Source: Urophycis tenuis
Taxonomy: Eukaryota; Chordata; Actinopteri; Gadiformes; Phycidae
Reading direction: 5' to 3'
Assembly (NCBI GenBank): GCA_036785325.1
Contig: JAXIVH010000019.1
Span: 1,585,069 to 1,649,068, forward strand
Length of the DNA stretch: 64,000 nucleotides
Of the stretch, positions 31,541 through 42,726 are shown piece after piece; the first letter of the stretch is position 1, and each line of letters begins with the position of its first letter. The notes beneath the pieces were generated by a model. That model saw only the letters and a program-made list of their open reading frames with translations. It searched no databases and was not told the DNA's origin. The position numbers and the translations under genes are program-made.

Positions 31541-34500
31541 GGCTGCCCAGAGAATCCACAAGGGGAGGGTCAGCATGTAGCAATTACGAAACAGGCTGAT
31601 GAGGAACCAATACTGCAGGTTCTAGTAAATGATAGAGGCACACCAATGATGGCAGATACTGGAGCAACTTACACATGTGTAGGTTCAAAATATGCCTCTC
31701 ACCTCCCAATGGCGAAAAAATTTATCAAAACTGTAGGATTCTCGGGACAAACACAGTTAATACCAGTGACAGCTCCAGTAACGCTACAATTACATGGACG
31801 TACAGCTAAAATACCCATTTTGGTATCAGACACCACGCCGGTCAATCTAATAGGGAGAGATGCATTATGTAAATTAGGAATACAAATATTATGCACACCT
31901 CAAGGCATACTAATTGACACTACAGGAACATCTCAAATGATGCTATCAGAGCCAGACACAGCAAATGTCTACTGGATAGGAAACATTCAAGAACAGGTAA
32001 ATGTAACAATGACAAAATGGGGTGGCTACATCAGAGCTCAAATCCCGCAAGCAAGAGAGTCAAGGATAGGATATCATTGTACTCTAACTTATGACCCAGA
32101 GCAAGATCCAGAACTTGAAAAAGAGTGGCAGAAGACAGCTGCAGGCAAAAAAGCAACAATCGAGTCACAGTATATAGTAATTGGACCACAAGGAGCAGCT
32201 ATGGCAGCACATGATACAGGTGAATCTACAGTGATAAAAGATTGGTTTAGGGACATTGACAGGGCACCGCACATCACTCTGTTAATAAATAAGGGGTTTG
32301 AGGCTAAACATTTAGGGGTAATGATGCTCAATGAGAAAAAACTAAAATGGGAACAAACCGATAATCCATTGATTCTCCAGTCATCTTGCAGGAAGTACTT
32401 GAAAATGTTGTGTTTTACTCACATGACAGGTGTGTTACAGGAAGTGGAAGTGGTACAGAAATACCAGAAACTAATGACAACAGGGAAGTCGTACAATGAT
32501 AGGCGGATGGAGATGGAGACAGAGATGATAGCTAGAATACCTGAACAGGTATGGTCCAGATTCGACACAGATGTAGGATTGGTGCATTCTGCTAACCCAG
32601 TAAGAGTACAGGTTAGACAAAATGCTAAACTACCATGGCAAAAGCAATATTACATGAAACCTGAGGCTGAGATGGGAATAGCCCCTACTATAGAAGGTCT
32701 TATTGCTGGGGGTGTACTGATAGAAACAATAAGCAATTGCAACACTCCTTTGCTTCCAGTACTAAAAACAGACAAACAAAAATGGCGGTTAGTACATGAT
32801 CTAAGAGCTATCAATGATGTGGTTGAAGGCATGCAGGCAGAAGTACCAAATCCACACACATTACTAACCAATGTCCCACCTGATGCTAAATATTTTACAG
32901 TGATTGACTTGTGTGGAGCGTTTTTCAGTGTGCCACTTGCAGAAGAGAGCAGACATCTTTTTGCATTTACATATAGAGGTAAACAATATACATATACTAG
33001 AATGCCACAAGGTTTTAAACATTCCCCACATGTATTTAACCAAGTACTGAGAAATGATTTGGAGGCGTTGTCTCTGCATGGAACTTTAATACAGTATGTG
33101 GATGATCTTCTGATATGTTCTCCCACATTGGAGCAATGTCATGAAGATTCCATGACTGTATTGAACAAATTGGCAACTGGGGGACACAAGGTGTCACAGA
33201 AAAAACTGCAGTATTGCCAGACAGAAGTGGAATATTTGGGGAGGCTGATTGCACACCAAACTAAGACAATAGCCCCCAGTCAGCTAGAGGGAATTAGTAA
33301 AGCACCCAAGCCAGAGACGGTGAGACAATTGATGACATTCTTGGGGATGACAGGTTTTAGTTCAGATTGGATAGAGGACTATGCCATAAAAACCGCACCC
33401 TTAAGGGAAATGATGAAGACCGCGGGGACAACAAATTTACAAGCTCAATTAACGTGGAATACAGATGCATTGATGGCCTTTGAGGGCATCAAAAAAGAGA
33501 TGCAGGGAGCAAGTGCACTGGCCATCCCAGATTATACAAAACCATTCCTATTGTATGTGGCAAATAGGAGTCAGGGATATGCATCAGCAGTACTCATGCA
33601 AGAATCATGCAGTGGGAGGCGAAAGCAACCCATAGCGTACTACAGTACAAAACTAGATGCAGTGGCACAAGGCTATCCACCTTGTTACCAAGGATTGGCG
33701 GCGGTACAGTATGCTTATGACAAAGCCTCAACCATTACAATGGGTTACCCGGTAACTATTTTCACCCATCACAAAGTCACTGAATTAATTGAAAAAGGAA
33801 AGTTTGTATTGACAAATTCAAGGTTAATGGAATATTTGGCATTACTAACATTTCCAGATGTTACTATTCAAAGGAGTTCAACAGTGAATCCAGCAGAACG
33901 AATCCCCCATGATTTTGAAGGAACATCACATGATTGCGTAGTGGATTCTTTGACGTACACCAAATTGAGACCAGACCTGTTGTCAACCCCCATAGTAGGG
34001 GCGGAGGAGGATCTGTTTGTGGATGGATCGTGCTTCAAAGATCATTTGGGAAACCATGCAGGGTTTGCAGTGCTGAGACGGAACCCAGATGAAACATTTT
34101 CTGTCATTCAAAGTACATCTTGTAAACAACCGTGTTCAGCACAATTGGCTGAATTGAGAGCTCTTACAGCCGCTTGTCGAGAAGGAGCAGATAAAACAGT
34201 CAATATATTCACGGATTCTGCGTATGCACACGGTGTATGTCATTTGTTCGGAGCAGTATGGAAAATGAGGGGATTTAAGAAAACAGATGGGTCTCCCATA
34301 TTACATTGTGATCAGATTGTGGAATTGATGTCAGCACTGTTATTGCCCAAGCAAGTGGCAATAATCAAATGTCAGGCTCATAAGAAAGGTCATGATTATG
34401 TCATCAAAGGTAACAATGCTGCAGATGAGGCTGCCAGGGTAGCCTCAAACAGTAGCAGGGCGGTCCAGGCATTATTGGTCATGCCTGAAGCTGCGCCTAC

Positions 34501-35860
34501 TGAAGAAGATGTTGTCCGCATGCAAGAAAAGGCTGGAGTCTATGAACAAAACATGTGGCTAAAGAGGGGTGCTGCACGTACCCCCACAGGGTTATGGAGA
34601 ACTCATGATGGGATGATGTTGGCGCCTACGGCGTTGTTAGGTTTACTTATCACTAATGCGCATGGTTTTGACCATTGCGCAAGGGGGGAAGTAATGAGGA
34701 AAATTCGCCAACAAGGTTTTTGGTCACCGTACTTGCAAACAATGGTTGATAATCAACTTAATGAATGTGAGATATGTGCAAAAAACAATGTAAGGAAAAC
34801 AATCACAACTCCATTGGGACACATTCCTACACCTGAGGGACCATTTAGACATTTGGTCTTAGACTATGTGGATATGATTAAGAAGGTGAATGGAAAAAGG
34901 TACATGTTAGTGGTCATAGACAGATTTAGCAGATGGGTGGAAGCAGTCCCATCAAAAGATCAAAGTGCAGCTACTGTAATCAAATTCTTGACGAGAGAAG
35001 TCATGCCGAGGTTTGGAATTCCGACAGAAATAAGCTCAGATAATGGTTCAGCATTTATCCAGAAAACTGTAAAACAAGTAATACAGCATCTACACATCAA
35101 ACAAAGGTTGGGTTGTGTGTATCATCCTCAGTCACAGGGAATGGTGGAAAGGGTGAATGGCACACTTAAGACAAAAATAAATAAAATATGTGCAAGTGCC
35201 AAAATGAATTGGATTGATGCACTACCACTAGCACTAATGACTTATCGCATGCAAGCTAACAGAATGACGCATCTAACTCCGCATGAAATGCTTACGGGTC
35301 GACCCATGCCTGCACCTACGCTCAGAGGACCCCACAAGGGCCCTCCATTGGAACAATTACAATTGGAAATAAGGGAATATATCAGACAACTAACTGCTAT
35401 ACACAAGCTTATATTCAAACAGGAAAAAAACAGAGCTCCAGAGCCGGAAGAGGACCCTCCAAGGGGGGTGGAGCCCGGTGACCAGGTCTACATAAAAGTG
35501 TTCCGGAGAAAGTGGAACGAGCCAAGGAGAGACGGACCATTCAAGGTGATCAGAGCAACGCTAACTGCCATCCAGGTGGAGGGAAACACCACCTGGTACC
35601 ACCTCAACCACTGCACAAGAGTCACCCAGCCAAGGACGAGAGAGGAGCCAGGGAAAGATCAGGATGCTGACGCATCCAGACCCAACCAACCGCCCCAGAA
35701 GGACCAGACCCAATCCAGACAGGAGCAACTGCACCCAGCCGAGGATGCTGAAGCAGATGACCATGTTCCTGATACTCTACAGCCTCTGGCAGATTCCATT
35801 GGCCCAAGGGTGGAGCCAAAGGACGGAGGAAGCACCAATGACACAACAGGACTGCAGTAG
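31541..35860 (+). CDS. ERV pol: protease, extra domain, RT, RNase H, integrase
   Basis: The frame is open from the base after the gag TAG to TAG/stop at 35860. Counting from the first ATG (31646): protease DTG at 4-6; an extra segment of about 200 residues with HCTL (144) and HITL (209); RT with WRLVHDLRAIN near 380 and YVDD at 484-487; RNase H beginning near 790 (FVDGSCF); integrase with HX3H and CX2C near 1005-1050 and catalytic D1073, D1132, E1168 (35-residue spacing). All catalytic motifs are present. The first ATG lies inside the protease and is not a real start. The C-terminal end overlaps env in another frame. Confidence 0.9.
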   Translation, partial: GCPENPQGEGQHVAITKQADEEPILQVLVNDRGTPMMADTGATYTCVGSKYASHLPMAKKFIKTVGFSGQTQLIPVTAPVTLQLHGRTAKIPILVSDTTPVNLIGRDALCKLGIQILCTPQGILIDTTGTSQMMLSEPDTANVYWIGNIQEQVNVTMTKWGGYIRAQIPQARESRIGYHCTLTYDPEQDPELEKEWQKTAAGKKATIESQYIVIGPQGAAMAAHDTGESTVIKDWFRDIDRAPHITLLINKGFEAKHLGVMMLNEKKLKWEQTDNPLILQSSCRKYLKMLCFTHMTGVLQEVEVVQKYQKLMTTGKSYNDRRMEMETEMIARIPEQVWSRFDTDVGLVHSANPVRVQVRQNAKLPWQKQYYMKPEAEMGIAPTIEGLIAGGVLIETISNCNTPLLPVLKTDKQKWRLVHDLRAINDVVEGMQAEVPNPHTLLTNVPPDAKYFTVIDLCGAFFSVPLAEESRHLFAFTYRGKQYTYTRMPQGFKHSPHVFNQVLRNDLEALSLHGTLIQYVDDLLICSPTLEQCHEDSMTVLNKLATGGHKVSQKKLQYCQTEVEYLGRLIAHQTKTIAPSQLEGISKAPKPETVRQLMTFLGMTGFSSDWIEDYAIKTAPLREMMKTAGTTNLQAQLTWNTDALMAFEGIKKEMQGASALAIPDYTKPFLLYVANRSQGYASAVLMQESCSGRRKQPIAYYSTKLDAVAQGYPPCYQGLAAVQYAYDKASTITMGYPVTIFTHHKVTELIEKGKFVLTNSRLMEYLALLTFPDVTIQRSSTVNPAERIPHDFEGTSHDCVVDSLTYTKLRPDLLSTPIVGAEEDLFVDGSCFKDHLGNHAGFAVLRRNPDETFSVIQSTSCKQPCSAQLAELRALTAACREGADKTVNIFTDSAYAHGVCHLFGAVWKMRGFKKTDGSPILHCDQIVELMSALLLPKQVAIIKCQAHKKGHDYVIKGNNAADEAARVASNSSRAVQALLVMPEAAPTEEDVVRMQEKAGVYEQNMWLKRGAARTPTGLWRTHDGMMLAPTALLGLLITNAHGFDHCARGEVMRKIRQQGFWSPYLQTMVDNQLNECEICAKNNVRKTITTPLGHIPTPEGPFRHLVLDYVDMIKKVNGKRYMLVVIDRFSRWVEAVPSKDQSAATVIKFLTREVMPRFGIPTEISSDNGSAFIQKTVKQVIQHLHIKQRLGCVYHPQSQGMVERVNGTLKTKINKICASAKMNWIDALPLALMTYRMQANRMTHLTPHEMLTGRPMPAPTLRGPHKGPPLEQLQLEIREYIRQLTAIHKLIFKQEKNRAPEPEEDPPRGVEPGDQVYIKVFRRKWNEPRRDGPFKVIRATLTAIQVEGNTTWYHLNHCTRVTQPRTREEPGKDQDADASRPNQPPQKDQTQSRQEQLHPAEDAEADDHVPDTLQPLADSIGPRVEPKDGGSTNDTTGLQ

Positions 35861-36239
35861 CCAGATATCAAGAGACAGTACTAGGGATAACATGAGAGTG
35901 TTGCAGGAACAGCCGGTTCTGAGGTATTTGAGACGAGTAAGCCAAATAAGGGAGAAAAGGTCAAAAAGAGTGGTCTTACAAGCCCAAATACCCTCTCAAG
36001 AACTAAAATCAAGAGAACAAATTACTTTTGAGGTAGAGTTAGGAGAGACAATGCTATGCTTGGTAGGCTTTCACCAGGAATACGGTCCATTTGATATTGG
36101 ACAAGGTCGGTGTAAAATAGGTATCCAGAAAGGTCGTATACATTGGTGTTTGACAGTAACATTAGAAGATCAGCAGGACCATCTAAAAGATAAATATAAA
36201 TTAGGAATGAGGAAAGGTGAGTTTCCAAATGTATGGTGA
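35664..36239 (+). pseudogene. ERV env, truncated N-terminal part
   Basis: This frame overlaps the end of pol, as retroviral env genes do. A hydrophobic signal-like segment is at residues 31-46 (MTMFLILYSLWQIPLA), and a short basic run REKRSKR at 96-102. It stops after about 190 residues. A C-terminal-like piece (36232-36354, ending EEEYEPMLV) follows in another frame. Most surface and fusion regions are absent, so env is not functional. Confidence 0.65.
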
Positions 36240-37059
36240 GATCCATAAGGTCCTTGCTGTAGCAGACATGGCAGAGAAAGATAGGCTAGAATGGGTGCCT
36301 GTGAGAACCGATGACCGTAGTGATGAGGAGGAATATGAGCCAATGCTAGTTTAATTCTTGGGGAACACTTGGACTGTGAGGAGGTTCACATTGATCATGT
36401 TGGTAGCCTTTCCAAGTGAAGCTGTGTCGACAATCTGAAGGCAAAGAAACATCGACAACAACATTGCCCAACAATCTCTACATTTTTTGTTTTGCATGAT
36501 AAAAGTAGTTTAGGTTGATTATTAGTATAATTTGTTAGAAATATACACATATGTTTCAACTTATAGTAGTGTGATAGTTTTGACTTGATAATTGTTGAAT
36601 TAGCAAGTCATTTAGTAGTTTTATATTTTGTGTGTTTTTTCTTTTTGATTTACCTGATATTCATCTGTTTATCACATTGTCACCATTTCATGATATGTTC
36701 ATTGATTGTAGAATGCTGAATTGAATTTTCATGTGATATGACGAGAAACAGTCCCGTTGAAGGAGGTTTTCCCTACAAAAGGTAGGTTTACTCCAGGAGG
36801 ACTGAGGAGGTGCATGGGGATTTTTACTACATTCCTGTAATTGGGCATTAGGACAGGGAAGTAGATGTTTATCCCAATGTACCTCGTGATGAAGGCCTGA
36901 GTCTCTGATGAGAGCCACATTTGATGGTCGGAGAACTTGAAGTCTGAATCACTATGTCACTATGAAATGAGATTATAAGTTCACACTTATAAGAAACTAA
37001 TACCAAAGGTTGTAATATGTAGTCATACTTTTTGGGGTGGTAAGCCCCAAAGGGGGGAA
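36240..37059 (+). other. ERV 3' region with env tail remnant and polypurine tract
   Basis: 36232-36354 carries a short acidic open piece ending TAA that looks like an env cytoplasmic tail. The remaining 700 bp is AT-rich and non-coding. AAAGGGGGGAA at 37049-37059 is the plus-strand primer tract, immediately before the 3' LTR. Confidence 0.6.
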
Positions 37060-37532
37060 TATGGAAGATATTAACCAAGTTAAGACTAGTACAATTGTTG
37101 GGTTTTCCATGTAAAGCATGAACTAACTGTGGAAGGAAACAGATGGCCACTCATAGATACCTCCCTGTGTTCAACTCAAGGTACACTTCTTGGTTCACCC
37201 CATGTTATCTTTAAGGTGCCTGTTTAAATGCTTAGTGGACAAAACAGACACAATTGGAGGATGGGGTGCCTATATGATATATGCTGATGGGGTTTCAGCA
37301 GTAAGGGAAGTAAGGGCCGTTTTTGTATAGTATGCAATGTTTAAGGTGCTGACAACATGTTTGGAAAACAGGATAAAAAGGGACACACGGGGGATGTGTG
37401 GCAGTCACTTTGCAAACCAACTCAGGCTTTGTGTTGCTTCGCTGCAAGCGATAATAAAGTCTTGATCATTCAAACTGCGGCCTCCCAGAACCCTCTTACT
37501 TTTGTTAAGATATGTGCTTTAGCCACCACATA
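37060..37532 (+). repeat. ERV 3' LTR
   Basis: 473 bp, equal in length to the 5' LTR with about eight substitutions. It starts directly after the purine tract. Confidence 0.92.
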
Positions 37533-37691
37533 CTCACAAAACGAGGCATTTTAAAGTTTGTAAGTACACCAGGAGTTTATTTAAAAGAGCACTTTTCTGA
37601 TAGCTTCAACTAGCTGTTGCTAAGGCTACCGCTGCGTCGACGTCTCTTCCGTCTTTCCGGATAAGTTTGTAAAAGTCCTCTTCAAAACTCA

Positions 37692-37810
37692 CATGTGTAA
37701 GGAAAAGGTTAGTGAATTCAACACTCCATCGAAATGTATTGACAACTGGAATAATTGAATACTTGAAATTAGATGGAGTGTTGAATTCACTAACTTTTTC
37801 CTTACACTTG
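37692..37810 (+). repeat. 39-bp near-perfect inverted repeat, 41-base spacer
   Basis: GTGTAAGGAAAAGGTTAGTG at the left is mirrored at 37772-37810 with about two mismatches across 39 bp. A hairpin MITE or small hairpin transcript source is possible. Confidence 0.75.
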
Positions 37811-39787
37811 TTGCGTTTCTTGTTGCTGATGGCTGCTGCACTGTTTGAGCACGGCTCTGGTCATGGAGCTCTTAGTGAAGAGGACGTGGCTCTTTAGCTC
37901 CAGTAGAATCCAGTACAATCTGTTGATCTGTTGCTTTGCTGGTATCCATGGCTTCAGCATGCTGCGTTTGTGTTCCCCTACTTTCCAATCTGGCAACCCT
38001 GGTCCTCTGAGAGCAGTGGACCAGAACACAGGCCAACACAGAACCAAACGCTCCGACACAGAATGGACCTTTCAGAGAACTAACTGGCTGCAGCATTGTT
38101 GTGGAAGAAGCCAGTGTTTCCACTTCTCATGTGTCCTTCCTGTCTGATGACATGGTCGTCTGACTAGTCCGCACTAGTCTGACAGACAGTGGAGTTAGAC
38201 CCAGGTATTTAACCTCAGTGGAAGTGTCCACCCACCAAACTCCTATACCAATAGATCCTTAGTGTAGCTTCACCTAACCATTGTTTGGGGCCTGTTAGTC
38301 ATCTTGGTGGATGATGGTCATTAGGGGTGATCGTCGTTAGGTATGATGTGCAGTTACCAGTGAACGACAGTCGTTGTGTTCGTTAGAGCCACTTGAGGTT
38401 TGTTTTGGGCAGCTTTTGTTGTTCACCCTCCTGGGAATGGCTGAAAGTGCAGCATTGTAGATGGGGGATAACTGATGTCTCAGACCCCCTCCCCCTCCCC
38501 CTCCCCCTAGTGCTCAGAGAAATCAACCCCGGTACCAATGTAGTCACTACACCAACGTACAGGCTGTCTGATGGCTCCAACACACGTCTGAAGCAGCACA
38601 CCACCTGCAGTCCACAGTCACAACACAATGTGTTCCCATCAGCAGCGCCACTGTGTTCTCTTACCATCCAAGGTGACGGAGGGAACCGCGCTTCTGTCAG
38701 CACATCGGATCACTCCACACTGGCGCCTCTCCGCGGCGGAGGGATACGTGTTGGGAAATAGGTCCCCTGTGACACGCCTCCCTCACAGTGACACGCCCTC
38801 CTCTTCCTGAGGAGCAGAAGAAACACTCAAGCTTGGTGTTGTGATGGGAGGTGAAGACAACCACACTGGACCCTCCTGGCCCACAGAGACACCACCAGTT
38901 GGAGGTCTGCCCTACCCCACCTTCAGCCTCTCCTGTTGTCCACTAGAGGGCAGTCAGGGCCTGTACATGCTGAGTGAAAGTGGGAGGTTTTATCTTTGAA
39001 CCAGCATCATGTGACGCTGTACACATCACTGACCCACGCCAGGAGTTCAGGTTCGATGACGTCCTATGTTGTGGAACTGTTCTCCTTTATCAATGCTCAC
39101 AATACATTTGCACTTCACTGTGGAACCCAAACATGTAGGAGACTCATTTATAGATCTTGACCAATAGACTCAGACTTAGTGAGTGTATTCCTTCATTCTA
39201 TCGTTATGGCAGTGAATAAATGACGTGGTCTTTTGAAACAGAAAGGGGCATCTTTTCGCGTGGCTTCAGAAAGAGGGAACGTGTGCTGGATATCAGTTTT
39301 CTACGCCTGAACACTTTTACTGCTGAAGTAGGACAAACGGCAGGTTCTCATGTGACAGTTATAGACACACGTTTCATCCTCTTCTACCAGGGAAGCAGAG
39401 GTGTGGACAGAGAGAGAGAGCGTGTTTGTGTGTGTGTGTGAGAGAGAGAGAGTCTGTCCAGTTGTGTGTGTGTAGAAGACATAACGTGTGTGTGCATGTG
39501 AGTGTGCTGTGGTTCAGAGTAGTGAATAAAGGAAAGTGAAAGTCAGAGAGAGACAGGGGCTTTCCTGCTCTACAAACAGCTTGTCATTCTAACACTGAGC
39601 TGCTAGTGATGCTAGCACAGCACACACACACACACTAAGATGATCTGAGAGGTGAAGTTAGTGTGTAACCATGGACACAGTGAGCTGAGAGACTTCTGGA
39701 AACTCCCGTCACCATTTCAGGTTATACTTCGCTGGACGCCATTTTGTGTGTTGACAGTCTAGGTGGTATGTCTTCTTCATCCTGTTT

Positions 39788-39975
39788 CACTTTAGTACAC
39801 AACACAATGAGGACCTCACTTTAGTACACAACACAATGAGGACCTCACTTTAGTACACAACAGAATGAGGACCTCACTTTAGTACACAATGAGAACCTCA
39901 CTTTAGTACACAACACAATGAGGACCTCACTTTAGTACACAACACAATGAGGACCTCACTTTAGTACACAACACA
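39788..39975 (+). repeat. 29-bp minisatellite, about seven copies
   Basis: Units of CCTCACTTTAGTACACAACA plus nine further bases, with one shortened copy. Confidence 0.9.
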
Positions 39976-41001
39976 ACAATCAGTTTTTATGACAAAACTA
40001 ATTGAAAGTTGAAGCCAGGGTCAAAGTCTTGTTAATATTTACAATACAGTTCAACACAACACCATTGTAAAATGATCTTGATGAAGACTGCTAAAATATG
40101 ACCAACAACCACTTCATATTAAGGACAATTCTAAAGTGCGTCCATAAATATCTTTCTTTATTGTCATTAAATAAAAGTGCACGTGACCACAGCTGCCGCT
40201 GGGCGGTTCTTTAGCCGTCACAAGACAAGATGGAGGCCATTGTTGTGGTAGTTCGTACAGTCGGTGTTGTAGCGCTGCTGCTCTCTGGCTGGTGACCAAG
40301 CTGCAGCTAGCGGGGGCTTTCCAGAGCCAACCTCAGCACACCATGTGACCCAGGCAGCCAATCAGGTGGCCCAGGCAGCACGTCTCCAAACCAGTTGGAC
40401 CAGTCGTATATGGGCCTCACTCACCTAGCAGCCATCTTGGTTCCATCTTGGTTCTAAACACCAGCTGGGTGGAGAACTGAATGCGGAAGTATGCAGAATA
40501 TTATTTGATCTGCTGAGAGATTCTATGTCTCATTATTCAAGATTAGAAAGATTAGAGTCAACTTTATTGTCATTGTGCAATAAAGTTGACTTTATTAGTG
40601 GAATTGTGGTAACCGATGATAAGAAGTTCCTGTGGGCTGTATGATATGTATGGCAGACTGTCTTTAGTGAAAAGACTCAAAACAACCAGATATATTACAA
40701 CTAAGATGCACTTTCTAGTCTGACCACCGGCTGCTGCGTGTACACGCGCCGCCATCTTGAAGATGTTAAAGATTTACAAAGAAGATAAGATAATCCCCCT
40801 TAGGAGAAATTCACAGTGACCAGCAGTACAGGGGATAGATTAGTGCAGTAAGAGCCTGGCTAAAGTCAATAAACAATAAATTAAATACGAGCTCTTAAGT
40901 CAGGTCGGTGAGGAGTGAGAACCTGTATGCATACGTGGTAAGCGTCCTTGATAGCTGTTCATAGTGCAAAATGCAAATAGATGTTGTGACGTTGCGAGAG
41001 G

Positions 41002-41503
41002 TGTCACGGCTTTGAGCGGGGCAGTTCAATCAGTGCACGGACACAGGAATATGGGAAAACACAGGATTTATTAACAAAACAGGGGGATTAGCCCAACTCA
41101 GGTAATCTCATAAAGAAGGGTGTCAACAAAGAGAGGTTGACAAACGGGTCAACCTATAAACCGCTCTCAATCTTACGATTGGAATGTCCGAATGTGAATT
41201 CTGCCACGGCGGTTGTCGTTCTCCGTCGGGGAGTGCAGCGTTCCGAGTTCCCGCAGGAAATCGTCTCTCCGGTGGCTCGGCGTCCTCCGTCTTCCACCCG
41301 ACTCCCCGGTCCTGCCTGTACCTGACGGCTTTTGTATCCATCACGGTCAATCAGCCCGATCAGGTACAGGTGCGCTAACATTCCGCGTGGTTAGGGGTGG
41401 CGTTCCTTATTCCGCCACCAGATGGAGCCATGCTCCCCTGGGGCTGGACCCACCTGAGCGGAATATAGCGCCCCTCTAAGACGCAGCCTCTCGTGACGTC
41501 ACA
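41002..41503 (-). repeat. LTR-like sequence, possible solo LTR
   Basis: On the minus strand it starts TGTGACG and ends CGTGACA, with an AATAAA about 80 bp before the end. No target duplication was found, so the boundaries are tentative. Confidence 0.4.
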
Positions 41504-41581
41504 ATGTGCAAATATGCGGAAAGTGCAAGGTGCAAGATGTGCAAATTTTTACAGGTATTCCAGGTACAACATATGAATAGA

Positions 41582-42718
41582 CAGGGCCGGCCCGAGGCAT
41601 AAGCGAACTAAGCGGCCGCTTAGTTGGCCCTAAGCGGTCACTTAGGGCCACCAGGGGGCCTCCCCCAAAAAAAAAAATTTTTTTTTTTTTTTTTTAGTTT
41701 TCAGGAATAATTGTCATTGTTGAACCCTTGTTGTTATTATTCTTAATTTTTAGCATTCAATTTTGACTGTTTTAAGAAGTAAACCACACTTTTTCACACA
41801 GCGTTTCACTTCAAATATGAGAGTTAAGAATAAATGTGTGATTTCAGTACCCTATAAGTTTAAAAAGACACTAGTTTGGGGTAAATAACTACTATATTAA
41901 TACAAGGGTGGATGACTCTTAATGGGGCCCCAGATCAAATATAGAATGTGTTATGTCTTAATACGGCTCCTTATTCATACAAAATGGGTTATGGGTTGAT
42001 GTCTGAATGGGGCCCCTCAGTTTGATAGCCCAGGATGTGGTGTGATATATCTGAAAGCCCTCTAAATCATGAAATTCTGCTTATGACACAATGTCTGTGC
42101 CAAACCCTGAATGTATGTAGTCAATTATGGACTTAACTTTGAATCCAAAATATAGGCCAGGCCTTTAAAGTAGGCTTATGGTTTGGGGGCAGCTAAACCC
42201 AGTGCTGTATCTGTTCACCTGTGCAGGGCCTGCAAGTCAGGTTATAGGCTATGAATCTGAACAAATGAAGGTATTGCCCATCTTAGGGGCGGAGTGGGGT
42301 GGTGGCTTTCGGGGCTGAAGCCCCGAATCTCACTTCAACCGAATAGTTATTGTTTCTTTCCATTAAATAGTATTGTCTTGAGCAGGCCCTGCAACTGAAA
42401 ATATAGGCTATGAATTAGAAGGGATTTAGGATTTGCCAGTGTCCAGCAGGTCACCCTAAAAGGGACTAGAATGCAGGAAATCGCATCTTAGAAATTGAAA
42501 TTAGTCCTGACCCCCCTCTGGACTAAGCCCCGGATGTACACAAAGTCTGGCTCCACCCCTGGCCCATCTCCAGCTGGCCATCCCTAAAATTAACCAGAAT
42601 ACAGGAAATCACATCTACTACATTCACATTCTGGTGACTCCACAGTGGTGGGACAGGGGCCCCAAAAGGTTTCAATCAAATTCTGCTTAGGGCCCCCAAA
42701 AGGCTAGGGCCGGCCCTG
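41582..42718. mobile_element. Non-autonomous hAT element with 8-bp target duplication
   Basis: Ends CAGGGCCGGCCC and GGGCCGGCCCTG are inverted repeats. The flanks are both TGAATAGA (41574-41581 and 42719-42726), a perfect 8-bp duplication, diagnostic of hAT. The 1.14-kb interior has no transposase frame. Confidence 0.92.
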
Positions 42719-42726
42719 TGAATAGA

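Larger units (their letters stand above)
27031..37532 (+). mobile_element. Endogenous retrovirus, nearly complete, env deleted
   Basis: Two 473-bp LTRs (27031-27503, 37060-37532) differ at only about eight sites with no indels. Between them are a primer-binding site, a 2.1-kb leader with structured repeats, gag, pol, a truncated env overlapping the pol end, and a purine tract directly before the 3' LTR. gag and pol share a frame separated by one TAG, the gammaretrovirus-type readthrough layout. Low LTR divergence and open gag-pol imply recent insertion. No matching target duplication is visible at the outer flanks. Confidence 0.92.
37533..40530. other. Intergenic DNA, no gene recognised
   Basis: Contains an inverted repeat (37692-37810), a G/C-rich stretch with one open frame of unknown meaning (38500-38761, reading EINPGTNVVTTPTYRLSDGS), short TG/AG runs at 39412-39500, and a 29-bp minisatellite (39788-39975). 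Nothing could be assigned to a gene. Confidence 0.5.

Noticed and set aside
31646..31651. ATG at 31646 as a genuine start of ERV pol
   Set aside because: It lies inside the protease next to the DTG motif, and the frame is open back to the gag stop, so readthrough is the better model.
38393..38761. 122-codon + strand frame as a host gene
   Set aside because: Open and of mixed composition, but no domain, no splice sites of note and a CCCCCT run; kept only as unassigned sequence.
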